The position numbers were made by a program, and so were the translations under genes. Positions 1-8,943 of a stretch of DNA of 64,000 bases are shown one piece after another. This stretch comes from Christensenella sp034926635 (lineage in GTDB: Bacteria; Bacillota; Clostridia; Christensenellales; Christensenellaceae), in NCBI GenBank assembly GCA_034926635.1, contig JAYFQX010000001.1, forward strand, positions 62,001 through 126,000, in the 5' to 3' direction. The notes beneath the pieces were generated by a model, which saw only the letters and a program-made list of their open reading frames with translations, searched no databases and was not told the origin of the DNA. The first letter of the stretch is position 1, and each line of letters begins with the position of its first letter.

Positions 1-68
1 ACGCCTATCATGACGAATATTGCAGTGACAATCACAATAATGATACTGTAATAGACCTTTTTGCTCAT
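1..68 (-). CDS. N-terminus of a membrane-anchored or exported protein (partial, runs off left edge)
   Basis: The minus strand has an ATG at 66-68 that overlaps the TGA stop of the sensor kinase (ATGA), so the two genes are translationally coupled. Only 22 residues are visible: a short basic start (MSKK) followed by a long hydrophobic run, which fits a signal peptide or membrane anchor. In YesM/YesN loci the following gene is often a periplasmic-type sugar-binding protein, but nothing beyond the leader is visible, so the family is not assigned. Confidence 0.55.
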   Translation of the reverse strand, partial: MSKKVYYSIIIVIVTAIFVMIG

Positions 69-1828
69 AATTTATCGTTAGCAGGCAACGTAATCGTCAC
101 GCGCGTTCCTTTCCGGAATTCACTTTGAATGGTAATTCCATATTCTTTTCCATAATACAAATGAATACGTTCACGAATATTATTAATCCCTACGCCTCCA
201 TGACGTATTTTTTTGGGCCGCGATCTCAAAGTTTCATTCTCCAACTCAAAGGAACGCATACCTCGTCCATTGTCATCGATCTCAAACACTAACTTTTCAT
301 CGCGCAAGAACCCGGATACAATAATTTTCCCTCCCTTAGGCTTGTTTTTTATCCCATGGTAAATCGCATTTTCCACGATCGGCTGTAACAAAAGCTTGGG
401 CATGAATAATCCCAAAACATCATCTGCTACGTTGATTTCATAGTCAAGCGTCTCGTAGCGCATTTTTTGAATCACAAGATAACTGCGCACATGCTCAATT
501 TCATCCGCTACAGGAATAATATCTTCCCCCGCCGAAAGTACAATACGGAAATAGTTGGCCAGTGCCATTGTCATTTCTTTAATTTTTTTATTACCTGCGT
601 CTTCGGCAATCCAAATAATAGAATCTAGCGTATTATATAAAAAATGTGGATTAATTTGTGATTGTAATGCTTTTAGTTCGCTTGTTCGAATTTGCTCTTG
701 GTCAGCCTTTACCTGATTCATCAGCTGCTTCACAGTGGTCGTCATGTCGCTCAGTGATGTTCCAAGTGTTTCGACTTCGGTCGTTCCTTTAATATTAAAA
801 TTCGCATCCCAATTTCCTTTTTCTACTTCATTGACAGCAGATCCCAGGCGAACCAGAGGCTTCGTAATCATTTTTGCAAGCTGAACCGAACCGATAAATG
901 CCAAAAGTGCCATTGCTAAAGCAAGGATTACATAAATCAGATTCATTTCGTTTGCAGTGGAAACAAGCTCGTTAAGCATCGTTACGCCAACAATATCAAA
1001 ATCTGTTCCCGGGATTGTGCTAATCGTATATACTTTATTATCTTCGGGTAATTCCAGTGCATAAGTATTTGTTTTGAGTACAGCGTCTATATTTTCGCTT
1101 TTTAATCCAGAATAAATAAGCTGAAGCTGAGGATGATATACAATATCACCATTACCGTCTACAATAAAAACATAACCACTTTTTCCAAGGTTGATTGATT
1201 CTAGAATTTCATCAATTACCGCATAATTCAATTCAAGTAATTGTGTTCCTATAGCATTCCCTTTTTCATCTAATATTTTTCTTGCAAGAGAAATAACCCA
1301 CGGATTATTTTGTTGTGTCATCGTTCTGACACTAGTTCCCGTAATCGCGCATTCCCCCAGGGGGGTTTTCAGCAGGTTCTGATACCACTTATCTGTCGTT
1401 ATATCATAGCCTTTTTTCATAAAAAGACCTGATGGTACATAAATTGGATTGTTTTGCTCATCAAAAATAAAAATAGAAACGATTCCATCCCCAATTTTCG
1501 GAATATCTTTCAAAAAACGTTCATAACTCTGTTTGGTATTCTGTATTTTGTTTTCCGTGGCAGATGTCGTGTCCCCGAGCGACCATATAAATTCAGTATT
1601 TGCGTTTATAAAACCTGTAATATCTTCTGCGTTTGCAATATACCGTCCAATATTTTTTCCTACCTGTGATAGGATAACCTTGGTATCATCAATCGACCTG
1701 GTTTTCATATTTTCATAGGAATAGTAATAAGCGATAGCACTCATAAATACAAGAATCGCTACCATAAACAAAGAAAAATATAATATAATTAACGTAGATA
1801 TTTTTTTAGATGCGCGCGCTTTTTTCAT
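65..1828 (-). CDS. YesM-type sensor histidine kinase
   Basis: A 587-residue membrane histidine kinase that would phosphorylate the adjacent AraC-type response regulator. Visible order: transmembrane helix at about 11-34, an extracellular dCache-like sensor region to about 290, a second transmembrane helix at about 297-316, a HAMP linker to about 370, then the His_kinase domain with the QINPHFLYNT motif (phospho-acceptor His395) and an HATPase with N-box PIVENAIYHG and G-box DDNGRGM. This His_kinase/HATPase pairing is the YesM/LytS class, usually linked to control of carbohydrate uptake in Firmicutes. It lies 16 bp downstream of the regulator gene and overlaps the next gene by ATGA, so all three are probably one operon. 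The ligand cannot be read from the sequence. Confidence 0.9.
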   Translation of the reverse strand: MKKARASKKISTLIILYFSLFMVAILVFMSAIAYYYSYENMKTRSIDDTKVILSQVGKNIGRYIANAEDITGFINANTEFIWSLGDTTSATENKIQNTKQSYERFLKDIPKIGDGIVSIFIFDEQNNPIYVPSGLFMKKGYDITTDKWYQNLLKTPLGECAITGTSVRTMTQQNNPWVISLARKILDEKGNAIGTQLLELNYAVIDEILESINLGKSGYVFIVDGNGDIVYHPQLQLIYSGLKSENIDAVLKTNTYALELPEDNKVYTISTIPGTDFDIVGVTMLNELVSTANEMNLIYVILALAMALLAFIGSVQLAKMITKPLVRLGSAVNEVEKGNWDANFNIKGTTEVETLGTSLSDMTTTVKQLMNQVKADQEQIRTSELKALQSQINPHFLYNTLDSIIWIAEDAGNKKIKEMTMALANYFRIVLSAGEDIIPVADEIEHVRSYLVIQKMRYETLDYEINVADDVLGLFMPKLLLQPIVENAIYHGIKNKPKGGKIIVSGFLRDEKLVFEIDDNGRGMRSFELENETLRSRPKKIRHGGVGINNIRERIHLYYGKEYGITIQSEFRKGTRVTITLPANDKL

Positions 1829-1844
1829 TACTATCCTTTATACT

Positions 1845-3419
1845 TCAATGCTGTTCCTTATATTGCCTTGGGGAGACCCCCATAATTTTTTTAAACACAG
1901 AACTAAAATATGTTTGATGCGTAAATCCTGTTTTCATTGCAACTTCATATACCTTGCTATCCGGCGCAGAAAGATAATTTGCAGCACGTTTGATGCGGTA
2001 TTCATTCAAATAATCAACAAAGGTTTTACCAGACTCTTTTTTTAATATCATACTGATATATCCAGAACTCAAAAACAAATCTTCACTGCACTTCTTTAGA
2101 TTCAAATCGCTTTGATCATAATTATTTTCAATGTATTGTGCAATTTTAAAATATAATTGACCAGTTCTCGACTTCATGTTGGAAACATATGAAGACATTT
2201 CTATATATAAATTCTTAAGCCATTCTTTTGCTTCATCAAGGGTCTTGAATGATTCTACTACACTTACCGGCTCAAATAACATATCTGGCATATCCGCATC
2301 CGGCTGAATACGGATTTCAGTTGATTCTATTGTGTTGGATATTTTTAAAAACAGGCGTAGCAGCATGCTTTTGCACTGACTGGCATCGGCTCCCGCTTCT
2401 TTCATATTTTGAAAAAAAGAATCTATTTGTTCAAGGCTGCCTGAATGATCGTCTCGATATAAGTTTTCCAGCAAAATACGTTCCGCCCGTTCCGGATATT
2501 CGCATTCCTGGTGCTGTCGATTCTTAATCTGTGAATAATAAATAATGTTTTGTTCTGAAAACGTAAATACGCGTCGTAATGCTTCGCGCGCTTGCTCTGC
2601 CATCGAAGAAAGATTGCGCAAAGATCCTCTATCAGATACTGCAAAATCTACTGGAATTTCCATAAACTCAAGCAATTGCTGATAAATATCTGTCAGCATC
2701 TCTTCAACGCGCTTATGAGAATCGGCAGGGATGACCATTGCTAATTCGTTTTTATATGTTTCAAAAGCAATTCCAAAATTTTCATTTTGCAAAAGTTCTC
2801 CTGCAATATTTAAAATCGCAAATCGTGCCAGTTGGTCCTCTGCTTCACCTTCCCATAGATCGCATCCGGAAAGATAATGCTTGATCATGACAAAATAAAC
2901 ATTTTCATCCCGCAAATTGGCAGAAGCGCATAGTTTTGAAATCTCTTCGGTAGCCCACGTTTCCTGTCGAAGCAATGCATTGAGTTGCGTAAAAGTGGTT
3001 TTACTATCATTTTGCGGTGCAATCTGCTGCTGCTTTTGCCGTTCTTCAGCAATTTTGTCAAGTTGTGTGCAAATCACTTTTTCAACCATCTCTTTTGTTA
3101 TAGGCTTTAAAATGTAATCGTCTACACCCATACGTAGCGCGCTTCGCGCATAATCAAAATCATCAAATCCGGTAATAATAACTATCTTAATCTGAGGATA
3201 CTGTTTTTTTATAATACTTGCGAACTCAAGTCCGTCCATTCTTGGCATACAAATATCGAGGAGAATGATATCCGGAACATTCTCCAGAACTTGTTCCAGC
3301 GCCTCTACACCGTTCTCGGCTTCGGCAACCATCTCTACATTAAATTCATTCCAGTTTAGGCTTTTTGTAATACCATGCCGCACCAATGCCTCATCATCAA
3401 CTATTAAGATCCTATACAT
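1845..3419 (-). CDS. YesN-type response regulator with AraC DNA-binding domain
   Basis: A 524-residue regulator with an N-terminal CheY-like receiver (acidic pair in LIVDDE near residue 8-10, phospho-acceptor Asp55 in LLDICMPRMDG, Lys in ILKPIT) and a C-terminal AraC/XylS double helix-turn-helix from about residue 420, ending in the typical F..VFKK..G.SP..Y motif. The roughly 300-residue middle section is the variable linker usual for YesN proteins. It is the cognate partner of the kinase that follows it. The AAGGAG upstream of the ATG is about 14 nt away, longer than ideal, but no better in-frame start is present. Confidence 0.9.
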   Translation of the reverse strand: MYRILIVDDEALVRHGITKSLNWNEFNVEMVAEAENGVEALEQVLENVPDIILLDICMPRMDGLEFASIIKKQYPQIKIVIITGFDDFDYARSALRMGVDDYILKPITKEMVEKVICTQLDKIAEERQKQQQIAPQNDSKTTFTQLNALLRQETWATEEISKLCASANLRDENVYFVMIKHYLSGCDLWEGEAEDQLARFAILNIAGELLQNENFGIAFETYKNELAMVIPADSHKRVEEMLTDIYQQLLEFMEIPVDFAVSDRGSLRNLSSMAEQAREALRRVFTFSEQNIIYYSQIKNRQHQECEYPERAERILLENLYRDDHSGSLEQIDSFFQNMKEAGADASQCKSMLLRLFLKISNTIESTEIRIQPDADMPDMLFEPVSVVESFKTLDEAKEWLKNLYIEMSSYVSNMKSRTGQLYFKIAQYIENNYDQSDLNLKKCSEDLFLSSGYISMILKKESGKTFVDYLNEYRIKRAANYLSAPDSKVYEVAMKTGFTHQTYFSSVFKKIMGVSPRQYKEQH

Positions 3420-3745
3420 ACTTTATTCTGCATCTCCTTATTTGTCATAACCTTTTTGCTATAATATTATCAGAATACATGAATCGAGGCGTTATTGCAT
3501 AATATGATATATATATCCAAAGATAAAAAAGCTAGGTTATTTTGATCGCTGCAGACTATTATTTTGTTATGCAAACCTACATAAAACGTTAAAATAGCGC
3601 AAAAAAAAATTTCATTGTTTCTGTATCTTTATACAATGCCATTAAATTTTAATGCTTCTATTCTACAACAATATTATCTGCATCCAATTGTTTTGAACAT
3701 GATACAAACTGTACAAATTCTATATTAAATAAACCGATGTTTGAA
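3420..3745. other. AT-rich intergenic region without a recognisable gene
   Basis: About 325 bp separate the stop of the OmpR-type regulator from the start of the YesN gene. The stretch is AT-rich and presumably holds the promoter of the YesN/YesM operon (minus strand), with several TATAAT-like hexamers near 3455-3520 but no convincing -35 box. No strong hairpin with a T-run was found after the regulator gene. A 34-codon open stretch near 3655-3756 on the minus strand has no start codon and is not called. Confidence 0.5.
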
Positions 3746-4432
3746 TTATTTATTTGTAAAGTAATATCCGACGCCCCATTTTGTTAAGATATATTCCGGT
3801 TTCGCCGGATTCTGCTCGATTTTTTCACGCAGACGCCTGATGTGTACATCAACAGTACGTAAGTCCCCCTGATGTTTCCAAACCAATTCGAGCAATGTAT
3901 TACGATCAAATACCTTTCCGCGGTTCGAAATAAATAAATTCAGCAAATCAAATTCTTTCGCTGTCAGATTAATTTCATTTCCTTTAATTTCAACACTTCG
4001 GTTGATCAAATTTACTTTCATATCTTTAATTTGAACTGTTTGCGCATCAATCGACGTCTTTTGTGCGCCCGCACGACGCAGAATCGTCTTAATACGGGCT
4101 TTCAATTCCAGCATGTTAAAGGGTTTTGTCATATAATCATCCGCACCAAACTCAAGCCCCATAATTTTATCCATATCATCGCCTTTGGCTGTCAGCATAA
4201 TAATAGGAACATTCGAAACACTGCGGATCTTCTGGCATACTTCCATGCCGTCAATCTTGGGAAGCATCAAATCGAGTAAAATAAGATCATGTTTTGCGGG
4301 ATCAAAAATATTCAGCGCTTCTTCACCATCATACGCTACGTCAATCGCATATCCTTCCTGTTGTTCCAAATTAAAACGTAAGCCTTTGACCAGCGTTGGT
4401 TCGTCATCTACAATTAAAATACTTTTCGCCAT
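3746..4432 (-). CDS. OmpR/PhoB-family response regulator (no adjacent kinase)
   Basis: A 228-residue two-domain regulator when started at the ATG at 4432, which has AAAGGAG eight bases upstream; the longer frame to 4456 adds eight residues before this site and is less likely. The receiver shows the LIVDDEP acidic pocket, phospho-acceptor Asp54 in LLDLMLPKIDG, and Lys in YMTKPF; the C-terminal winged helix carries LTAKEFDLL and the VDVHIRRLREK recognition helix. It resembles regulators of cell-envelope stress systems. A terminator separates it from the ABC transporter genes upstream, and no histidine kinase lies on either side, which is unusual for this family. Confidence 0.9.
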   Translation of the reverse strand: MAKSILIVDDEPTLVKGLRFNLEQQEGYAIDVAYDGEEALNIFDPAKHDLILLDLMLPKIDGMEVCQKIRSVSNVPIIMLTAKGDDMDKIMGLEFGADDYMTKPFNMLELKARIKTILRRAGAQKTSIDAQTVQIKDMKVNLINRSVEIKGNEINLTAKEFDLLNLFISNRGKVFDRNTLLELVWKHQGDLRTVDVHIRRLREKIEQNPAKPEYILTKWGVGYYFTNK

Positions 4433-4529
4433 TTTGACCGCTCCTTTACCCAACATTATTTTTTATTATAACATATGAAGTGTAAATATGATACTTTATT
4501 TCAATTTCATGTCTTCAAAACAACAAAAC

Positions 4530-4574
4530 AAAAAAGGATCTTGTACATTAATTTTTTTGTACTGATCCTTTTTT
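4530..4574 (-). terminator. Intrinsic terminator after the ABC permease gene
   Basis: An 11-bp arm AAAAAAGGATC (4530-4540) pairs with GATCCTTTTTT (4564-4574), with an extra GTAC/GTAC pairing inside. A/T runs flank both sides, so it can act in either direction; it lies just below the permease stop codon and insulates the downstream regulator gene. Confidence 0.8.
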
Positions 4575-4595
4575 GTCTATATTTGGAGCTTTGTA

Positions 4596-6602
4596 TCACT
4601 CTTTTATGATTTTTCTACTGCTAAAATAAGTAACTATAAAATAGAGGCCATAGATCAGTGCAATCAGGCCAAGACCTAAAAATACCTCGTTATATACATT
4701 TCCATACCACATCATACTGATCATGCTCATTAATCCATAAATTCCGAAAATTGCATGGATCGCAGCAATAATAAGCGGAACCGTAAAATAAATCACAATT
4801 TGTTTGAGTAATGCATGATTTACCTTCTTTCTTTCAACACCAAGCTGGCGTAATATTTGATATCTTTTTCTATTATCGTTTGCTGCAGATAATTGCTGAA
4901 GCGCGAGAATCACTGCCGCCGTAACCAAAAACGTAATTCCCAAATACAGCCCAACAAAAGAAATGGTGACACGCAATCCGATGCTGGAATCCTGAGACAT
5001 TGTTTTTGTTGTATAAAAGTTGAAAGGTAAATCACTATCTTCGTTCTCGTTTAGCGTATTGATTAAAGATACCATTGCCGCTTCCGTGCTTCCGTCTTTT
5101 GGATATACACCATTCAACATTGTATCCAGATAAGAAAAGCCGCTGATATCTCCATCAGGATAAACAATGATTACTGGTGAGGAAAATGCTGCTTCCGAAA
5201 TATTTGTACTCACGCTCCTGATTTGATTTTTGGGGATCGTATATTCTTCACCTCTTGATAAGACTTTATTCTGATCTTCAGCAAATTTTTCTATTTTCTC
5301 TTTCATAGACTGGTTGGAAACGACTATGCCAACTTCACCTTCCGAAAGTGAAATTTCTTTTTCACCAACCATATCTAAAAAATCATCAAAAGCAGATACT
5401 GGTACGGCTGTCGCATATAAAGTGGAGGCGTTTCCGTTTGCAACCATATCCTTCTGTTGTGCTGCATCCAAATAATCGCCAAATTGTTCCAATACATCTA
5501 CATCGCTGTCATATCTTGGATATTCTGCTGTTTTTTCAAAATACTGCGACGGCTGCAGTCCATATTCTTTCAGCGCAGCTACGCCGCTCCCGCTTTGTGA
5601 AATTGCATCCTCCGTAATACAAAACTCCGCATCATATTTTATTTCTCGTGCGGACTCTTTATTGACTGCCGCAGAAACTCCGGAGCTTGCGCCAAGTGTC
5701 ACGATGGAGACAAAAAGCATAATGCAAACAAGTGCCATAGAAGCATGTGTAGAATTGATCTTACTGGTAAGCTGCCGGGTCACAAAGACGTTTAGACCTT
5801 TGAAATAGCGTTTTTTATTATGTGAAACAATACTAAAACTGATTCCGGCCAATCCTGCAAACAGCAAAAAAGTCCCGGGAATCCCTGTCAGCATTACAAA
5901 CGGAAGATAAACCAGAAGCATCCCTTTGATAATGAGATAATATGCAACAATGATTAACACTAAACCCACAGCCGAAAAAATTACCGGTTTTATGAGCTTT
6001 CCGTTCATCATTTTTTCGTTTCGCACATCGGAGTAAAGCAATGAAATAATTTTTTGCCGCGATATACTGATTGCATTCCATATCATAACACATAGAAAAA
6101 TAATCCCAAAATATATTACCGCGCGAATGGCGGCTGTTGGAGAAAAGACAAAGGAATAGGTTTTCAGTTGAACTTCAAATAAATTAGCGGTAATGAGCGA
6201 CATTCCCTGTGAAAAAAGGACGCCCAGCGCCAACCCGGCTGCGAGTGCGGCAATTCCTACAAAAAGCGTTTCCAGCATAAAAATCAACGAAACTTTTCCT
6301 TTTCCCATGCCTAGCACCAAATATAATCCCAATTCCTTGTTCCTGCGTCTGATTAAAAAATTATTCGCGTATAAAATAAGAATACCCAGTGTAATCGCTA
6401 CAAAGACTGAAAAAATATCAATACAGCTGATCATCATCTGTGCCGCGTTTGTTTTACTTGCGTTTAGATCCATAATTGCACGCTGTGCATCAAGGGAATT
6501 AAAGGCATAAAAAAACATAACGGCAAACATCAGCGTCACAAAATAAATGGTATAATCACCAAAGCTCTTTTTTACATTTCGAAAGGCAATTTTACACAGC
6601 AT
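4596..6602 (-). CDS. FtsX/BceB-type ABC transporter permease
   Basis: A 668-residue integral membrane protein. Ten hydrophobic segments are visible, arranged as 7 + 3 with a soluble region of about 220 residues between the seventh and eighth, which is the BceB topology of exporters involved in resistance to, or sensing of, cell-wall-active peptides. The ATG at 6602 is preferred over an upstream ATG at 6638 because it has a strong GGAGGTGA seven bases upstream; this gives an 11-base overlap with the ATPase gene and suggests translational coupling. BceB-type permeases normally signal through a partner kinase, but none is encoded nearby. The substrate is not predictable here. Confidence 0.85.
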   Translation of the reverse strand: MLCKIAFRNVKKSFGDYTIYFVTLMFAVMFFYAFNSLDAQRAIMDLNASKTNAAQMMISCIDIFSVFVAITLGILILYANNFLIRRRNKELGLYLVLGMGKGKVSLIFMLETLFVGIAALAAGLALGVLFSQGMSLITANLFEVQLKTYSFVFSPTAAIRAVIYFGIIFLCVMIWNAISISRQKIISLLYSDVRNEKMMNGKLIKPVIFSAVGLVLIIVAYYLIIKGMLLVYLPFVMLTGIPGTFLLFAGLAGISFSIVSHNKKRYFKGLNVFVTRQLTSKINSTHASMALVCIMLFVSIVTLGASSGVSAAVNKESAREIKYDAEFCITEDAISQSGSGVAALKEYGLQPSQYFEKTAEYPRYDSDVDVLEQFGDYLDAAQQKDMVANGNASTLYATAVPVSAFDDFLDMVGEKEISLSEGEVGIVVSNQSMKEKIEKFAEDQNKVLSRGEEYTIPKNQIRSVSTNISEAAFSSPVIIVYPDGDISGFSYLDTMLNGVYPKDGSTEAAMVSLINTLNENEDSDLPFNFYTTKTMSQDSSIGLRVTISFVGLYLGITFLVTAAVILALQQLSAANDNRKRYQILRQLGVERKKVNHALLKQIVIYFTVPLIIAAIHAIFGIYGLMSMISMMWYGNVYNEVFLGLGLIALIYGLYFIVTYFSSRKIIKE

Positions 6603-7359
6603 CAGCAGAGTCACCTCCGAGTATTGAGACCACTTCAATAATTTTATTAAAAAATTCGGTTCGCGTTTCGTTTTTACGAATTAATTCATCATAAATCCGT
6701 CCATCACGTAAAAAAAGAATCCTACTGCAATAACTTGCGGCAAACGCATCATGTGTTACCATCAGCAAAGTAGCGTCCATTTCATAATTCATTTGAACGA
6801 AGCTTTCCAGCATAGTACGCGACGTTCGTGAATCCAGTGCTCCTGTCGGCTCATCCGCTAAAATAAGTGACGGCTGTGTTACAATAGCACGCGCTGTTGC
6901 GACACGTTGTTTTTGTCCTCCTGACATTTCATACGGGTATTTATGCAGAATATCATCGATTTGCAAAACTTCTGCAATCGCATTGACCCGCGTTTTCAAC
7001 ATATCATAGTCTATCCCGCAAATGGAGAGCGCAAGCGCAATGTTTTCATATCCTGTCAACGTATCAAGAAGGTTAAAGTCTTGAAAAATAAACCCTAGTT
7101 TTTCGCGGCGAAATGTTGATAGCTGTTTTTCACTTAGTGTAGTGATATCTGTGCCGTCAATACTGATATGCCCGGATGTCACGGAATCAATAGTAGAAAT
7201 GCAATTGAGCATTGTTGTCTTACCACTGCCGGACGGTCCCATCATACCGAGAAATTCTCCTTCCGCTACATCAAAAGAGATATTGTTTAGAGCGTTTGTT
7301 GTAAGACCTCGGCCGCCATAAACTTTTGTTACATCCTGTACTTCCAAAATTGAACTCAT
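6592..7359 (-). CDS. ABC transporter ATP-binding protein, BceA/MacB type
   Basis: A 255-residue ATPase with Walker A GPSGSGKTT, Q-loop FQDFNLLD, signature MSGGQKQRVA, Walker B LILADEPTGALDS and a switch His in MVTHD. The order and spacing match the MacB/LolD/BceA class that partners FtsX-type permeases. The ATG at 7359 with AGGAG seven bases upstream is chosen over the more distal ATG at 7419. It would energise the permease encoded immediately downstream. Confidence 0.9.
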   Translation of the reverse strand: MSSILEVQDVTKVYGGRGLTTNALNNISFDVAEGEFLGMMGPSGSGKTTMLNCISTIDSVTSGHISIDGTDITTLSEKQLSTFRREKLGFIFQDFNLLDTLTGYENIALALSICGIDYDMLKTRVNAIAEVLQIDDILHKYPYEMSGGQKQRVATARAIVTQPSLILADEPTGALDSRTSRTMLESFVQMNYEMDATLLMVTHDAFAASYCSRILFLRDGRIYDELIRKNETRTEFFNKIIEVVSILGGDSADAV

Positions 7360-7478
7360 TGTCTTCTCCTGTCTATAATTTATTTCATTAAACAAAATTA
7401 TATTCTGTAATTCTTTCAATTTATGAAGTGCATATCTTACAATAATCTTACAAATCTATAAAATTTTTTGGTACAAAA

Positions 7479-7510
7479 AAACAGGCGCCACTGCTTGGCG
7501 ACGCCTGTTT
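7479..7510 (-). terminator. Intrinsic terminator of the decarboxylase operon
   Basis: AAACAGGCG (7479-7487) pairs with CGCCTGTTT (7502-7510), with an inner CGCCA/TGGCG extension; the minus-strand transcript ends in a U-run from the A7 stretch just left of the stem. It lies 15 bp after the stop of the oadA-like gene. Confidence 0.85.
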
Positions 7511-7524
7511 CTGGTTACATTAAC

Positions 7525-8922
7525 TTATACGGGATGGATCATATTTTCTTTGTCAAGCATATTGGAATCTACTTTATATTGATTCGCGCGCCTGAATTCA
7601 AAAAACTTGGGAGCAACCTGCGGGAACATTGCATACGTTACCGCATCTTCTTCTTGCTCCATCCATGGTTTTGCTTCTTCACGATATTTATCCATTTCCG
7701 GTGGAATCAAATCGGCAGGACGAACCGTGATGACTTCATCGTCACCAATACATTTTTTACGTACCTCTTCGTTTACCGGCGCAGGTAACTTCCCATATTC
7801 CCCGCGCAGCATTGCCTTGGATTCTTTTGTCACCATCTTATACCGTTCACCGGACAGAATATTGAATACTGCCTGCGTACCGACAATCTGACTGGATGGC
7901 GTAACAAGCGGCGGATAACCGAAATCTTCACGTACGCGCGGAACCTCCGCAAGCACATCCATCAGTTTATCTTCCGCACCAGCCTGTTTCAATTGGCTGA
8001 TTAAGTTAGACAGCATCCCGCCCGGAACCTGGTAAAGCAGCGTATTAATGTCAATACCAAGCACTTTGGGATCAAGAAAACCATCCGCTTTGAGTCTATC
8101 AGCAACCTTTGTAAAATATTTCGCAGCTTCTGTCAGCTTTGCAAGATCAAGACCGGTATCATATTCTGTCCCCTGCAGCGTTGCAACAAGTGATTCTGTT
8201 GCAGGCTGAGATGTTCCATTCGCCAAAGGAGAAAGCGCGGTATCAACAATATCAACACCCGCTTCAATTGCCTTCAAAAGCGTCATATCTCCTACACCGC
8301 TTGTATTGTGCGTATGGAGGTGCACCGGCACACTCAGGTTCTTCTTCAATGCTGAAACGAGGTTATATGCTTCATAAGGAAGCAGCAGGTTCGCCATGTC
8401 TTTAATGCAAATTGACTTAGCGCCCATTTTTTCTAATTCTACAGCCAACTCCACAAAATAATCAAAGGTATGGACCGGACTGATTGTATAAGAAAGCGCA
8501 ACCTCCGGCCAACCGCCATAACGATTTGTACTTTCAATTGCCTGCCGCAGATTTCGGGTGTCATTTAAAGCGTCAAAAATACGAATTACGTCAATCCCGT
8601 TTTCAATCGCTTTCTTCACAAAAAAGTCTACAACATCATCCGCATAGTGCTTATAGCCCAGGAGATTCTGTCCGCGCAGCAGCATTTGCAGCTTGGTGTT
8701 CGGCATGGCTGCACGCAGCTTGCGAAGTCTTTCCCACGGATCCTCATTCAAAAAACGGAGGCAGGAATCAAATGTAGCGCCACCCCAACATTCCAGCGAC
8801 CAATATCCGATACTATCGAGCAGTGGCGCAATCGGGAGCATTTCTGCAGTTGTCATCCTTGTCGCCGCCTGCGACTGATGAGCATCTCTTAAAATTGTAT
8901 CTGTTATATTAACTTTTGCCAT
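7525..8922 (-). CDS. oadA: Oxaloacetate decarboxylase alpha / pyruvate carboxyltransferase subunit without biotin domain
   Basis: A 465-residue carboxyltransferase of the OadA/PycB/transcarboxylase-5S family that moves CO2 between a 2-oxo acid and biotin. The DTILRDAHQS active-site motif is at residues 8-17, the metal-binding LHTHNT motif is in the barrel, and IKDMANLL holds the Lys expected to be carbamylated. The usual C-terminal biotinyl domain of OadA (about 120 residues) is absent; a separate biotin carrier is encoded upstream in the operon, so the protein is split as in propionibacterial transcarboxylase 5S. It is the last gene of the operon, with AGGAGG ten bases before the ATG. Confidence 0.85.
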   Translation of the reverse strand: MAKVNITDTILRDAHQSQAATRMTTAEMLPIAPLLDSIGYWSLECWGGATFDSCLRFLNEDPWERLRKLRAAMPNTKLQMLLRGQNLLGYKHYADDVVDFFVKKAIENGIDVIRIFDALNDTRNLRQAIESTNRYGGWPEVALSYTISPVHTFDYFVELAVELEKMGAKSICIKDMANLLLPYEAYNLVSALKKNLSVPVHLHTHNTSGVGDMTLLKAIEAGVDIVDTALSPLANGTSQPATESLVATLQGTEYDTGLDLAKLTEAAKYFTKVADRLKADGFLDPKVLGIDINTLLYQVPGGMLSNLISQLKQAGAEDKLMDVLAEVPRVREDFGYPPLVTPSSQIVGTQAVFNILSGERYKMVTKESKAMLRGEYGKLPAPVNEEVRKKCIGDDEVITVRPADLIPPEMDKYREEAKPWMEQEEDAVTYAMFPQVAPKFFEFRRANQYKVDSNMLDKENMIHPV

Positions 8923-8943
8923 ATTATTTAATTACCTCCTATA

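Noticed and set aside
3655..3756. Open stretch of about 34 codons (minus strand) ending EFVQFVSCSKQLDADNIVVE, faintly HPr-like
   Set aside because: It has no ATG, GTG or TTG start with a ribosome-binding site and overlaps the regulator stop out of frame; too short to support a gene or pseudogene.
8139..8892. Several plus-strand ORFs of 60-100 codons opposite oadA
   Set aside because: All lie antisense to a long conserved gene and have shadow-frame composition.
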